Source: Plotosus lineatus
Taxonomy: Eukaryota; Chordata; Actinopteri; Siluriformes; Plotosidae
Reading direction: 5' to 3'
Assembly (NCBI GenBank): GCA_024760905.1
Contig: CM045729.1
Coordinates: 84,497,550-84,561,549, forward strand
Length of the DNA: 64,000 nucleotides
Positions within the stretch are counted from its first letter, which is position 1, and each line of letters opens with the position of its first letter. Both the position numbers and the translations under genes were made by a program. The notes below the pieces were generated by a model. The model had not been told where the DNA came from. It saw nothing but the letters and a program-made list of their open reading frames with translations, and did not search any database. Below are positions 32,405 through 44,018 of this stretch, piece after piece.

Positions 32405-32935
32405 AAGGGCATAGGCTGGGGGGGAGGTGCGCAGGGTGCACATGCACCGCACCCCCACACACACGCACACACACACAGCTGGAGTTGAGTTCCGCTGGAC
32501 AAGAAATTTTGTGTATTCACAATCTTATAAATAAACTTAATGACTGTTATTGAAGAGAAAATCGGAGATAAGTTTCGAAACAAGGAAGTAAACCGAAAGT
32601 TAACGTGTAACGGGCACTGCGCATGTGCACGCCCGAGCTGACCAATCAACAAACATAATAATACCAGTACAAGCAATAATAGCTGAACACTGTCAATCAA
32701 ACAAAGTGCAAGTGTGAGAATAAAGTACAGTTTGTTAGTCCCGCCTCCGGTTCCTGCACATGTGTTAGAACACAAACATTGACGCACAGAGAATGAATGG
32801 CTAAAATAATCATAAGCCATCCATCCTGGATCTGCAGCCTAATGGTAAGTACTTTTATAAAATTAATAGTATGTCTTTGTGCTGTAAATATATATTAATA
32901 TTTGTTTGTGCCTTTGAATAGATAAATAACTTTGG
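32405..32935. mobile_element. Unclassified insert shared with 40320-40505
   Basis: The segment 32505-32660 is the inverse of 40320-40505 (cataaataaacttaatgactg-like phrases, gcgcatgtgcacgcccgagc, gaccaatca). The left edge (gggcataggctgggggggag) resembles the start of some hAT-type elements. The second copy lies inside the 39.9-42.5-kb transposon. Confidence 0.5.
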
Positions 32936-33063
32936 CTGTCCCTTGTTAAGGGTTGTGTCAGGAAGAGCATCCGTCGAAAAGCCTATGCCAAATCAAACCT
33001 GCGAAACATAGATTCACAGTGGCGACCCCTGAAAAAGGGGGAAAGCTGAAAGGAAAAGCAGAA
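32936..33063 (+). mobile_element. SINE-A type-I tail fragment
   Basis: cccttgttaagggttgtgtc, aggaagagcatccgtcg, then cagtggcgacccctgaaaaa, ending in gctgaaaggaaaagcag. Only the RTE-derived tail remains. It lies inside the interruption of RTE copy c. Confidence 0.8.
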
Positions 33064-33792
33064 CACCCTATTATCACACCGGACACATTTCTCCAACCAT
33101 TCCAACCTGCCTGCATATCCTTCTTCACCTCTTTCCCACACTCTCCATTGCTCTGGACTGTTGAGCGTAACTACTTAAAATCCTCCACCTTCTATATCTT
33201 TGCTCCCATTAAACTCACCGTTCCTCTTGAGTCCTTCTCAATCACACACATTCTGTCTTACTGAGGCTAACTTTCATTCCTCTCCTTTCCAGGGCATACC
33301 TCCACCTCTCTAGATTTTCCTACACTTGTTCTCTGCTCTCATTACAGATCACAATGTAATCTGCAAACATTATAATCCATGAAGATTCTTGTTTATTCTT
33401 GTTTATCAGTCTGTCTGTCACCATAGCAAACAAGAAGGGGTTCCTTGATGCAGTCCCACCTCTACCTTGAACTCTTCTGTCACACTGACAGCACACCTCA
33501 TCACTGTCTTACATCTCTCATACATGTCCTGCACCGCTCTAACATACTTCTCTGCCACTCCAAACTTCCTCATGCAATATCACAGTTTTTCTCTCAGCAC
33601 CCTGTCAATAATGGCACAGGTAAGAAAAAAAGAAAGGAAATATTGCAGTCTGGCCATAACCTGAATCATCTGGCGACCATCACGAAATCTTTAAGCTTGT
33701 TTTGTTTTGTTGGTGAATATCAATGAACACATAAGAATAAGAGAAGTTGCAAAATGGCTCTAATATATATTTATATACAATTGAAACAATAT

Positions 33793-33813
33793 CTAATAAT
33801 AATAATAATAATA

Positions 33814-33848
<35 letters not shown>
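33793..33848. repeat. (AAT)n/(ATT)n microsatellite
   Basis: AAT units switch to ATT units, directly before the left end of the MITE fragment. Confidence 0.93.
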
Positions 33849-34100
33849 AGGGATCCCTTGCTACTTCGTGCTTCAATTTATGCGGCTTCAGTGCATCACA
33901 TTTTTTTTTGTTTGTTTGTTTGTTTGTTTGTTTTTTAATATTCATCAAAATAAAAAATAAGGAAATTAAGGAAGAAGGCAAAAAAACAAGGCCAATTATG
34001 CAACAAAAAAAAACCTAAACAAACACAAAACTAAAAACAACCCAAAATCTCCCATCAAAACTATATTTTTATGTGAGGTACATAAATGTATGCATGTGTC

Positions 34101-34102
<2 letters not shown>
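33848..34102 (+). mobile_element. TA-MITE (gatccctcgct type), copy 1, partial
   Basis: The left end acagggatcccttgctactt, then ttcagtgcatcac and atattcatcaaaataaaaaa, match 43717 and 47474. After the phrase tatgtgaggta, where the other copies carry (TG)n, this copy has (ATT)n. Confidence 0.75.
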
Positions 34103-34143
<41 letters not shown>

Positions 34144-34155
34144 GTTGTTGTTGTT
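34103..34155. repeat. (ATT)n microsatellite
   Basis: About 16 ATT units followed by TTG units. Confidence 0.95.
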
Positions 34156-34329
34156 ATGTGCATTCTTATTATTTTTATTTTTTATTTTTTCTCTATATCA
34201 TCTCTGGCACTTGCAGTTGTACTGTACAGCAGGGCTGGGCTACATGTTGGTTATGGACGATTACTGCTAACACTTCTAATAAAAATAACAACTGGTACTT
34301 CATTCAGCCAGTCTACAATCTATAGACAA

Positions 34330-34663
34330 AGAACAGCAGTTAACCAGTTAAAATGTGAACTGAGGAAACCACCACAGCCCTACAGAGACTATTCATATTT
34401 GCAGAGGTGGCTAACCTAGAGAGGCACCCATCAGCTGTACTCTCATACATGATCTACTGCACTGAGAATGCGACCTCAAGAAAAACAGTTAAAGTGTTCA
34501 TCAAGCAGAAGCTATGGCTCAATAGCAAGGTGCTGACTCTCCTCTGAGCACAGGATGATGCCTTGTCATCAGTCTCTGCAGAGAGACATCAAAAAACAAA
34601 GTGTGAGTACAAACAATGTATCAAGGAGCACTTTGACAATAACAACACCAGGAATTCACAAGA
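34330..34663 (+). pseudogene. CR1/L2/Rex1-type LINE fragment, left half
   Basis: The frame gives VKVFIKQKLWLNSKVLTLL and CEYKQCIKEHFDNNNTRNS. This resembles the linker between endonuclease and reverse transcriptase in CR1/L2-type proteins, where a P-W-(M/L)-(N/T) motif precedes a basic region. It is split by a SINE insertion, with the remainder from 34938. Confidence 0.6.
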
Positions 34664-34680
34664 AGACTCTCACTGACTTC

Positions 34681-34937
34681 CCCCAGTGCAGCTAACTGGG
34701 TTATCAAAGGCGGGCCATGTCTCTCACTGTCTATGGTGAGAGGCATGTAAAAGAACCATTGCTGACTTTCGTAAAGAGTAGGCTGCAAAGTCATCAGCGT
34801 GTTTCTGTCCCTTGCTAAAAGGGTTGTGACAGGAAGGGCATCCGACGTAAAAACCTCTGCCAAATCGAACGTGCGAATCAGATGATTCGCTGTGGCGACT
34901 CCCGAGTAAAAGGGAAAAAGCCGAAAGGAAGACAGAC
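34681..34937 (+). mobile_element. SINE-A, type-I tail, head missing, with target duplication
   Basis: The body starts at ccagtgcagctaactgggtt and the tail ends in gccgaaaggaagacag. The flanks agactctcactgacttc (34664-34680) and agactctcactggcttc (34938-34954) are a 17-bp duplication with one mismatch. The insertion therefore arose by retroposition of a 5'-truncated SINE RNA into a dead LINE. Confidence 0.9.
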
Positions 34938-35110
34938 AGACTCTCACTGGCTTCAAGGACACGCACACATCAGCATACTCCTTGGACAGCACCCTGAACC
35001 AGTTTTTGCTCACTTCAACTGAGACAATAGATAGCCCTTTACACTCTGGAAGATGTCATCCAAATCAAAACTAACAGACTCAAGAACAGCTTTTGAACAC
35101 AAGCTGTTAC
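34938..35110 (+). pseudogene. CR1/L2/Rex1-type LINE fragment, right half
   Basis: Continues the LINE cut by the SINE: GFKDTHTSAYSLDSTLNQFL then TSTETIDSPL, matching the stretch before the reverse transcriptase fingers. It ends in aacagactcaagaacagctt, like the sequence at 62085-62110. Confidence 0.55.
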
Positions 35111-35164
35111 ATGTTTGGAGAGTGTGTAAGTTTTTCTTTCACTATTTTTGAAATGCCAAGGGAG

Positions 35165-35590
35165 GAGTAAAACATCTAGATGACCTTGAGTGTTTGGGCC
35201 ATATGGAGACCTTAAACAAAGTCACGCAGTAAGGGTAATGACAGATTGGAACTTGCCATCATGTCGCTCTTCACCTTTTAGACTCTTCACCTTGTACAAT
35301 GTTGGTCCGCTTTTGCATCTTGGGTCCATATGACCTATGGTAAGAGCTGCAGGTGACCTGTCCTCTAAAGCTGGTCACAGACGTCTATCATCTCTTCATT
35401 TGTGTAGTAAGTGTACTCCTTTTTTGTATTTTTGCTTTCATGGAACTTTCATTATTTGAAGCTATTGTAAAATAATTACACATATATGCCTTGCAGTCCA
35501 CACTCTCTGTCTGCAGGTGCTCCAATCCAAATTAAGGAAAATGCAGCCCTGTTATTAAGTTCAGTATCTATTTTATTGGCTGAATTGTTA
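35165..35590 (+). repeat. Dispersed repeat Rep1, copy 4 (3' block missing)
   Basis: Plus-strand block accttgtacaatgttggtcc and gcaggtgacctgtcctctaa (35295-35370), then a spacer ending in the gttcagtatctattttatt stretch seen in copies 5 and 6. The second conserved block is absent. Confidence 0.7.
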
Positions 35591-35594
35591 AGAG

Positions 35595-36097
35595 ATTTTA
35601 TAGTTGATAAAGGATTGTCATGTATCACAACATAAATAATGTTCAAATCCAGATTAATGCCATAGCCATCCATGACTGAGAGTCCATGAGAGCTACCTAG
35701 CTGGGCTGTCACAGGAGGGGGGGTATCACACGCTCAGTTCCCTGTCACTTAAAGCAATTGTCAACCAATCATGTATGTCTGTGCATTGATGGCACTTTCC
35801 CTGCGAATGTGTCAGACTGCCCCAAAATATACATCCACAGCAGTTCAGAAAGAGGTTGGTGTTAACAATGAATGTCATGGAGATTCCGTGTGCATGCTTT
35901 ATCCCCTTTCTTTTAAAAGCTGTGTGTGTGATGCCCTTAAATTCTCAACCAATGCAAGATTCCAATCTAAAACATATTGAAAGCTTACAAAGAATGCTGA
36001 GACAGCAAATGTACGCTGTGCCCCTAATAATACCATGTTTACAATAATACCACTTGGGCTACCAACAATACCTTACCATCTCTCCTTCATTTCACAT
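35595..36097. other. Unassigned region
   Basis: No gene or recognised element. It borders the truncated RTE copy b. Confidence 0.35.
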
Positions 36098-36911
36098 GTC
36101 TTCAAAACCTCTAACATGTGCTGTCCCTCTGATGTACTCATTCCTGATCCTATCCATCCTCGTTACTCCCAAAGAGAACCTCAACATTTTCATCTCTGCT
36201 ACCTCCAGCTCTGCCTCCTGTCTTTTCCTCAGTGCCACTGTTTCTAAATCATACAACATCGCTGGCCTAATCACCGTCTTGTACACTTTTCCTTTCATTC
36301 TCGCCGATACCTTCCTATCACACATCACACTGGACACTTTTCTCCAACCATTCCAACCTGCCTGCACACGCTTATTTTCACCTCTTTTCCATACTCTCCA
36401 TTGCTCTGGATTGTTGAGCCTAAGTACTTAAAATCCTCCACCTTCTTTATCTTTGCTCTCTGTAACCTCTCCGTTCCTCTTGGGTCCTTGTCGTTCACAC
36501 ACATGTATTCGGTTTTACTGAGGGTAACCTTCATTCTTTTCCTTTCCAGGGCATACCTCCACCTTTCTAGATTTTCCTGCACTTGTTCTATGCTCTCACT
36601 ACAGATCACAATGTCATCTGCAAACATCATAGTCCATGGGGATTCTTGTCTTACCTCGTCTGTCAGCCTGTCCATCACCATAGCAAACAAGAAGATGCTC
36701 AGAGCTGACCCTTGATGCAGTCCCACCTCCACCTTGAACTCTTCTGTCACAGCTCATCACTGTCTTACATCTCTCATACATGTCCTGCACCACTCTAAAA
36801 TACTTCTCTGCCACTCCAGACTTCCTTATGCAATACTACAGTTCCTCTCTCAGCACCCTGTCATATGCTTTCTCCAAATCCACAAACGTACAATGCAGCT
36901 CCTTCTGACCT
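36098..36911 (-). mobile_element. RTE LINE, copy b, truncated at both ends
   Basis: The minus strand encodes the palm and C-terminal part: VGLHQGSALSIFLFAMVMDR, MMFADDIVICSESIEQVQ (catalytic pair present), KTEYMCVNDKDPRGTERLQ, EDFKYLGSTIQSNGEYGKE, and NEYIRGTAHVRGF. The 5' side stops at 36911, beside a SINE. The 3' end is missing. Frame changes lie near 36340 and 36750. Confidence 0.88.
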
Positions 36912-36923
36912 TCTCTATTCGTC

Positions 36924-37274
36924 GTCTTCCTTTCAGCTTTTTCCCTTTTACTCGGGAGTCGCCACAGCGAATCATCTGATTCGCACATTTGATTTGGCAG
37001 AGGTTTTTACGTCGGATGCCCTTCCTGTCACAACCCTTTTTAGCAAGGGACAGAAACACACTGACGGCTTTACAGTCTACTCTTTTTATGAAAGTCAGCA
37101 ATGGTTCTTTTACATGCCTCTCACCATAGACAGTGAGAGACATGGCCCACCTTTGATAACCCAGTTCGCTGCACTGGGGGGGGACAGTGACAACCTTGTG
37201 AAGAGTTGGACTTGAACCCCCAACCTTTGGATCAGCGATCCAGCACCCTATACCACTAGACCACCACTGCCAGG
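36924..37274 (-). mobile_element. SINE-A, full length, type-I tail
   Basis: Reading plus: tail cttcctttcagctttttccc, gagtcgccacagcgaatcat, acgtcggatgcccttcctgt. The body follows (gcaatggttcttttacatgc). The head inverse has gttggacttgaacccccaac (B-box complement) and ccactagaccaccactgcc (A-box complement). It is one of the best copies for the family consensus. Confidence 0.92.
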
Positions 37275-37307
37275 TACATTTACATAAAGGACTTGAAATT
37301 TTATTTT

Positions 37308-37342
<35 letters not shown>
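37308..37342. repeat. Poly-T tract
   Basis: A run of about 33 T between the SINE and Rep2 copy 2. Confidence 0.9.
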
Positions 37343-37346
<4 letters not shown>

Positions 37347-37354
37347 TTCCTACA

Positions 37355-37751
37355 TATTCATAAGGAAGAAGCCCAGTTACAGTTGCAAAGAAAAAAATCA
37401 TTGGTTGATGCAAAGAAGAAATATTCAGAGGAACCAGGCTCATAAGTAAAACCCATCCTAATTTGGGTGACACCATAACAATATAAACCATATAAGAGAA
37501 ACTTCATTACAGTCCAACATGTAGTGTGATTGATTCTACCACAACTGCAAGTCCTAAATAATTGTTGAACAAGCTTTATTTCACCAGCAGTGAAAAGTCA
37601 GAATCTCTGAGTGCACTTCTAAGTCTAAAGGGATCTTCATTCGTAGGAGAGATTGGCTTCCAAGATGAGAAGTCCAGCCAACATTAGCATACCAGGACAG
37701 ACCACAGAACTCAGAGAGCAGAAGGAGGTGTACCTTTCAAAAAAATGCAGA

Positions 37752-37795
<44 letters not shown>

Positions 37796-37870
37796 CTAAG
37801 AGAAGTAATGCATTTGTACGGAGTGCAAGTAGGGACTCCGACATGACTACCTTTGGCAGCAGAACTAAAA
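37355..37870. repeat. Fish dispersed repeat Rep2, copy 2
   Basis: It matches 20560-21150 in the same order: cagaggaaccaggctcataa, ctaccacaactgcaagtcct, cagcagtgaaaagtcag, ccaggacagaccacagaact, gtgcaagtagggactccgac. A (GA)n tract at 37754-37792 interrupts it, where copy 1 has gagagaggg. The continuation (37870-38150) may also belong to the family. Confidence 0.6.
37754..37792. repeat. (GA)n microsatellite
   Basis: Thirty-nine bp of GA inside Rep2. Confidence 0.95.
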
Positions 37871-38424
37871 AGAGGCGGATTCAGGACAGGTTTTCAAGTT
37901 GGTTTTAAGCGTAGTATTAAAACAGAGACTTTTTTGGGGGTCCCGGACATTAATTGGAAGTTCTTTCACTCTTGGGCGATGTAAGAGAAAACTCTGTCAC
38001 TTGCAGTAGTCTTTATTACTTGATGTTACCTGTACCTTTTGATGTAAGTGGGAGTGGTTGGATCATAACTGCCAAAAAGTTAACTAAGATAACGTGTTGC
38101 AAGTCCATTAAGTGCTTTCAATGAAAAAAATAAATAAAAATTGTGAGCAAGCACAGTGAAATAACATTGGGGTGATGTGCTGATTTCTGTTTCTAGAAAG
38201 GATGCTTGCTGTTACAGTGAAGCTTGTTTATGTACCTATTAGGATATCGAGACAGGAGCCCATTACACTAATACACTTACCAATCCCGAGGTAACAAATG
38301 TGTGAAAATATTTTTTTGCATTACGCAGCAACATCAAATTTCTTACTTTAGTAATATTCCTGAGATGAAAAATCCAGGTACATGAGCACATGAGCCACAA
38401 ATGTCAGACTGTCCCTAATGTTAT

Positions 38425-39075
38425 TTATTTTACTTTTTGGATGCAGGAGTGGAACATTTGTTAATCATAACTTGCCATCATGTCTTTCTTCATCTTTTGC
38501 ATTTCTCACCTTGTACCATGTTGGCCCTAATTTGCATCTTAGATCTACATGGCCTCTGATCATAGCTGCAGGTAACCTGTCATCTAAAGCAGGTGAAATA
38601 TACTAATTAGCTCTTTATGGATATAGAGAGTGGTTGATTTCTTTCTTTGTTTTTGTTTTTTTTGTTTGTTTGTTTGTTTGTTTGTTTTTTGTTATTTTGT
38701 GGCACTTGACAATGGTTTATGGAAATTGTTATTTGTGGGTATTGTGAAAGAAATACCCACATGCACTTTTCACATTGTCCACCTGTCTGTCTGCATCCAA
38801 CTGTGCTCCAAGAGAAAAAATGATGCCAGAAAGGAAAAAAAAAGATGTAGCTCAGTATAAAGTTCAGTGTTCGATTTTTTTACTTAATTTTAAAAAAAAT
38901 TTCAGGACAATGTAGAAATACATGATAACCAAACACACAATATTCTGTGTCATAAAGGTACGCTAACTTTTTCACTCACATTTCAGCCGGTGTCTCACTG
39001 TATGTGATTTGATTTAATTAGAATAAAAGTAGGATAATGGTGATTTTTCTAATGCAATTTGCCTGAAGGACATTC
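38425..39075 (+). repeat. Dispersed repeat Rep1, copy 5
   Basis: Block 1 is caccttgtaccatgttggcc and gcaggtaacctgtcatctaa. A TTTG-rich stretch (38656-38690) is followed by block 2, accaaacacacaatattctg and gcaatttgcctgaaggaca. The orientation is opposite to copies 1-3. Confidence 0.75.
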
Positions 39076-39099
39076 AGTGCAACATAAAAAATATATTCC

Positions 39100-39205
39100 C
39101 TGCAATGTTCTGGCTAGCTGTTCAGGGTGTACTCAATGTTGGCTGGTATAGGCTTGAGCATTATTCTGAAATTGTAAGATCAAGTGGTTTGGGAAATGAG
39201 TGAGT
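39100..39205 (+). mobile_element. SINE-B tail fragment
   Basis: tggctagctgttcagggtgt and gttggctggtataggcttga are the decayed tail of the SINE-B/type-II tail family. Confidence 0.45.
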
Positions 39206-39842
39206 GGGTGATGACAGAAATGAAAATTTTAAAAATTAATTATAATCATAGGAGAAAACACTGGTGAGCAACAAAGGTCCTGTATGCAAATTATAGGTGG
39301 CCCAATATGGCACAGGGGCATGATTCAATGTGTTCCATAATAAACTACTCGGAGCATTTCATGGCTGTTGAAGTGAGGATAAGGCAACAGTCATTCATCA
39401 GAATTATTTTTTTTGTTGTTATTGTTGTTTTTTTGTCTACAGAAATCATAATGGGGACTTGAAGGCTTGTACTACAGCTTGACAGAGGAAAGTGTTAAAA
39501 GTGTCAGTGATGACATCCTTCATTTAATCTGCACTGTCCTTCATCGCACTGCTTGGTACATCGTCGGGTCTACCAGACCATTGAAGGTTGGAACAGGCAG
39601 CTAAAGTGGTTGGCCACTGGATGATGGTGGCGACCTTTGTTCTCTCTAGTTGTTGGTAACCTCAAATTATGAGTAGAATAGGTATCTGTAAGAGAAGGGA
39701 CATTACAATCTGTCTTATTATGTGTTTATACAGTTGCACTTGAATGGACACCTGCAATGATATTGACTATCATCAGTTCTTGTAGACGGTACAAAGGTTA
39801 ACATTTCATTGTCAGGAACAAGATTGGTTTTGAACCAATTGT
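39206..39842. other. Unassigned region
   Basis: No gene is seen. The stretch 39475-39600 looks like an old dispersed fish repeat by its phrasing (gtcagtgatgacatccttca), but I cannot name it. Confidence 0.3.
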
Positions 39843-39846
39843 ATAA

Positions 39847-39885
39847 TACCCCCATTTCACTGGAGCGCGGCAGACTTGTGGAAGA
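39847..39885 (-). mobile_element. CGGAA element, copy D, terminal piece
   Basis: tacccccatttcactggagc then ggcagacttgtggaag is the inverse of the right end of copy C. The element is interrupted here by the 39894-42545 transposon and continues at 42554. Confidence 0.88.
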
Positions 39886-39893
39886 AAAAATGT
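39886..39893. repeat. 8-bp target duplication, left
   Basis: aaaaatgt, matching acaaatgt at 42546-42553 with one difference. The unoccupied relative at about 11970-11983 has the single site in the same position. Confidence 0.75.
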
Positions 39894-40612
39894 GAGGCGC
39901 TCCACCAAAAGTAGGCACTTGTCACACAGATCACTTTTGAGATAAAGGCCAGAAAAGTAAAAATGGTCCTTTTTTATCGAAATTCGGATTTTTGCATAAA
40001 CTATTAAAACAAGTATTCAACTATCACTTGCTCACGTGAAATCGACTAAAACTCACTAAAAATGTCTTTTTCCCCACATTTTTCTGACGAGTACCCTCAT
40101 AAAACTAGATAAAAACAGTAGCAAACTTACTGGTTTTCGTTGCAATTATTCACCGAGTTTGGTACAAGACACACTATACACCAGACCAGAAGAGCGGTTG
40201 TGAAGTAGTCTCTCCATTTTGGATACTGTTTTGATATTAAAATGCTGTTTCAGTGAATAAAATAAAGGTTATAAAGACGATATGCACGTAAACAATGCAG
40301 GCTAGTTGCTAAGGAAGACCTGAAATGAGCACACTGATTGGTCAGCTCGGGCTTGCACATGTGCAGTGCCCATCACACCTTAACTTCCGGTTTACTTCCT
40401 GCCTCTAGTTCAATCGCATGCGGAATTTATCTCCAACTTTCTCTTCAATAACAGTCATTAAGTTTATTTATAAGATTGTGAATACAGTACACATAATTTC
40501 TGGAAAAGGAGAGTGAAATGTCATCTGTGATATCTAGCAGCATTAGTTTCGATGTTAAATTTGACGCTAGAATTCAGCTTTGAAGATGTCAGAATGCTTG
40601 GCGTTCTTGAAG

Positions 40613-40731
<119 letters not shown>

Positions 40732-40976
40732 GAACTGCTGGAATATTAAGAAAAAGATATGATTCCATTGCAATTCAGTTAAAGAAAATCCCATATGCCA
40801 GTATTATGTACTTTAGAAACTTAATATGAGTATTGTATGAGTATTGGTATTTTTCTCTGCATGCAAAATTCGATTTTGTAATTTTTTGATCATTTGATTT
40901 GTGTATAATCTTGTCTGGACTGGACATGCTGGATCGTGGGTTGTTTAGTTTTGTCCGAAAATTGGTCAAGACCTGA

Positions 40977-41263
40977 AAAATACTTAAATGTTTCATTCCT
41001 TTTACATATAAACAAACTGATGATGACTATGCCAGCTGTGTTGATGAAGATTTTGATTTTGATGTTGATGAAGAAGAGGCATCTGTTAATATAAGTGTGA
41101 TGACTGGTGTTTGTGAAGAAGATGTGATCTTATCTGCTGAGCAGGATATAGATGAAGATGATGATGCTGAGGGCAGAGTTGATGAAGCTTACTTTTATAA
41201 AGAGATCAGAGAGTTTTGTGATATGATTTTCTTATATATAGTTTTCATAATTTCAGTGTGATT
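40977..41263 (+). other. Acidic open reading stretch inside the 8-bp-TSD transposon
   Basis: About 94 codons between stops, without a convincing start: YKQTDDDYASCVDEDFDFDV, then DEEEASVNISVMTGVCEEDV, then AEQDIDEDDDAEGRVDEAYF, closing in a hydrophobic run. Acidic N-terminal regions occur in some transposases, but I see no DNA-binding or catalytic motif. The homologous stretch at about 4930-5090 is interrupted. It could be an exon scrap of the autonomous element or chance. Confidence 0.4.
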
Positions 41264-41591
41264 GTTTGAACCTGAGAGTGTTTTTTTTTTTTTTTTTTTT
41301 TAATCATTATCGTTTGAAGGCATTTGAACCTTTATATAATGGTCAAAAATATACATACTGATCTTATTGGAATAAACAGAAAATAAAAAAGGAAGTCGTT
41401 TCTTGTTAATTTGGGGGTAACACGATGACTTTAAAAGGGCCTGTCAGATTAAAATGAGGATGATTTCACTTATCATCTCTTCCTAAAACTCTTCGTAGAC
41501 GTGTTTTCTAAAAGTTTATATGGCTGAAGTGCATAAAAATGTTTGGTTGCTAAGGACTAATGGTCTTGGAAGAAGGGCAGTCTTTGTGCTC

Positions 41592-42362
41592 TTCTTCTTC
41601 TTTTCCTTTCGGCTTTTCCCTTCAGGGGTCGCCACAGCAAACCATCTGCCTCCATCTCACCCTATCCTCTGTATCTTCTACTCTTACTTCAACTACCGTC
41701 ATGTCCTCCTTCACCACATCCATAACTCTTCTCTTTGGTCTTCCTCTCGGCCTGCTGCCTGATAGTTCCAATCTCAGCATCCTACTACCAATATACTCAC
41801 GATCCCTCCTCTGTACATGTCCAAACCATCTCAATCTAGCCTCTCTGACTTTGTCTCCAAAACCTCTAACATCTGCTGTCCCTCTGATGTACTCATTCCT
41901 GATCCTATCCAGCCTTGTTACTCCCAAAGAGAACTTCAACATTTTCATCTCTGCCACCTCCAGCTCCGCCTCCTGTCTTTTCCCCAGGGCCACTGTTTCT
42001 AACCCATACAACATCGCTGACCTCAACACCATCTTGTACACTTTTCCTTTCATTCTTGCCGATACCCTCTTATCACACATCACACCGGACACTTTTCTCC
42101 AACCATTCCAACCTGCTTGCACATGCTTCTTCACCTCTTTTCCACACTCTCCATTGCTCTGGATTGTTGAGCCTAAGTACTTAAAATCCTCCACCTTCTT
42201 TATCTCTGCTCCCTGTAACCTCGCCGTTCCTCTTGGGTCCTTGTCATTCACACATGTATTCTGTCTTACTGAGGGTAACCTTCATTCCTCTCCTTTCCAG
42301 GGCATACCTCCACCTCTCTAGATTTCCCTGCCCCTGTTCTCTGCTCTCAGTACAGATCACAA
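41592..42362 (-). mobile_element. RTE LINE, copy d, 5'-truncated, inserted in the DNA transposon
   Basis: The minus-strand 3' end is at 41592. It is truncated at 42362, just after the catalytic region. It is flanked by tgtgctc (41585-41591 and 42363-42369). An open frame from 42251 to 41622 carries the C-terminal part: DKDPRGTARLQGAEIKKVED, NGECGKEVKKHVQAGWNGWR, MLYGLETVALGKRQEAELEV, LDRIRNEYIRGTADVRGF, EARLRWFGHVQRRDREYIG. This is the best-preserved C-terminal domain in the window. Comparison with 5440-5470 shows the empty site. Confidence 0.92.
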
Positions 42363-42553
42363 TGTGCTCCTTTTCTCTAAATTTTTTTCTTGAATGCTGA
42401 CACAAGAAATGGTCTAGCGTGGTCAGTTTTCAAGGTATTGAAAAACTTTTCTGCATTTTACAGCTTTGGGCCTACTCTATTTGATTGTGTAAAAAGTTCA
42501 TTTTTCATTTTTGGACCCAAGAGCCTACTTTCAGTGGAGTGGGTCACAAATGT

Positions 42554-42775
42554 TGTCATCCTTAAATGTTCCTCAGTTATTCCCTTATCTTCCCTGTCAT
42601 TCCGTATGATTCCGAATGTGTTCCTCCACTTCCGGCAGACTAAAATCTTCCGTGAAGAACACTTCATGGAAAAATTTTCCGAGAGTGTTCCCTTTGGTTC
42701 TGTGGTCTTTCTTTTTATACCGTAAGTGTTCCTTAACTTATCCGCAAGTCTCCCGTCCTCTTCAGTATGGTCAAA
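42554..42775 (-). mobile_element. CGGAA element, copy D, remainder
   Basis: TTCCG-rich sequence (tcattccgtatgattccgaa, ccacttccggcagactaaaa) that is the inverse of 11863-11980 and 13600-13740. Its outer end is lost at about 42775. Confidence 0.8.
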
Positions 42776-42835
42776 AGCAGTGAACAGAGCTGCTCTACAC
42801 ACCACACACACCATCAGCACCATCAACACCATCAG

Positions 42836-42965
42836 CGGTGGCCTGTTGGTAGTGTGCAGAATCACTGATCTCAAAGTTGGTGGTTCAAGCCACACTATCA
42901 ACCAGTTTTCATTGCTGCCCCCCTCCCTCCAGTGCAGTTAAGTGGGTTTTCAAAGGCCAGTTGTC
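42836..42965 (+). mobile_element. SINE-A head fragment
   Basis: ggtggcctgttggtagtgtg, then ctcaaagttggtggttcaag (B box), then ctccagtgcagttaagtggg. The head and start of the body are present; the tail is missing. Confidence 0.75.
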
Positions 42966-43590
42966 ATGGTCATTTTTCTTTCTTCTATCTGGAGTGCCAC
43001 CGCTCTGTAAAAATGAAAACATTGCAGTGTTTCTCTGGAGGTAGAAATTATTGATTTTGTTTGTCAAACACCGAATATTGACCATGAAGCTGTTTGATAC
43101 TGATGTTGTATGCTCCCATCAACTCTGTTAAGTGGCTTTTACCTTGTGAGCCACATTTCAGGAAAACCACATTGACATGCAGGCTGAGCGTTTGCCTCAT
43201 TTTCCAGGTGCCCTCATGTCTCATCTGTCGTTTTCTCTTTTTAAGTTGTGCTGTCAAAATCAGTCATGCTGGAGTCCCTGCTTGCACAAATAAACAATTT
43301 TCTTTAACTGTAACAACACTGTTATGAGCATACATAACTACACCCCCACACACAATTTAATGTCAAACTATAGTGAAGTTCTTGCATTATGGTTTGTATT
43401 TTTTATCTGATTTCACCCAAATAAGAATGTGCGTTCCTTATCTGATTCCTCTCAAGAATTCTTCCTTATGTCATCTGAAAAAGAGTTTTTTTTTTTTTCC
43501 TTGCAACCATCACTGCCAGCTTGCTCATTGGGTATCTGTAAGGGTTTAGAGTGAAGTACTGTATATATTTCTTTTTTCAAATCAAATTTG
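42966..43590. other. Unassigned region
   Basis: No gene or repeat is recognised. The short frames present have no family features. Confidence 0.35.
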
Positions 43591-43594
43591 TTAA

Positions 43595-43662
43595 AGCTGT
43601 TTTCTGACAATGTCAATTATAAAAATCACTATACAAAGAAAACTGAATTGAATTGAATCCAT
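43595..43662 (+). repeat. Rep2 edge fragment
   Basis: aaagctgttttctgacaatg ... actgaattgaattgaatcc is the inverse of the 20500-20560 edge of Rep2. Confidence 0.6.
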
Positions 43663-43716
43663 CTTTTTTGGGTATTCCTATTGGGTAGTTCTCTATCTAA
43701 TTGCCTTAATACAGTA

Positions 43717-43949
43717 TATAGTGATCCCTCACTACTTCTACTACTTCAGTTTCTGTGGCATCAGTGCATTGCGGGTTTTACAAAATATTCATCAAAAATA
43801 AGAAATAAAAAATTAAAAAATGAAATTAAGAAATAGTAGGGGGAAAGTTAAGGAAAATGCAGCAAAACAAGGCCAATTGTGAAAAAAAAAAAACCACAAC
43901 AAAAAAAATTCAACAAAACTACTTGTGAGGTGCACATCTGTGTGTGTGT

Positions 43950-44018
<69 letters not shown>

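Larger units (their letters stand above)
32058..33606 (-). mobile_element. RTE LINE, copy c, 5'-truncated and internally replaced
   Basis: The minus-strand 3' end is at 32058 (inverse of the ...ggaaaagaagaag end) and the 5' truncation point in the reverse transcriptase at 33606. A 14-bp duplication flanks the whole. The RTE sequence is interrupted between 32404 and about 33071: about 150 bp of RTE is missing and about 665 bp of other sequence is present there. The first part encodes the C-terminal GDKVKEARLRWFGHVQRRD region; the second covers the palm. Confidence 0.85.

Noticed and set aside
32251..32820. 189-codon minus-strand open frame
   Set aside because: It is a chimera running from the unclassified insert into the RTE C-terminus, so the frame is accidental.
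41560..42321. 253-codon plus-strand open frame
   Set aside because: It is the antisense of the RTE C-terminal domain, which is recognisable on the minus strand and recurs in other copies.
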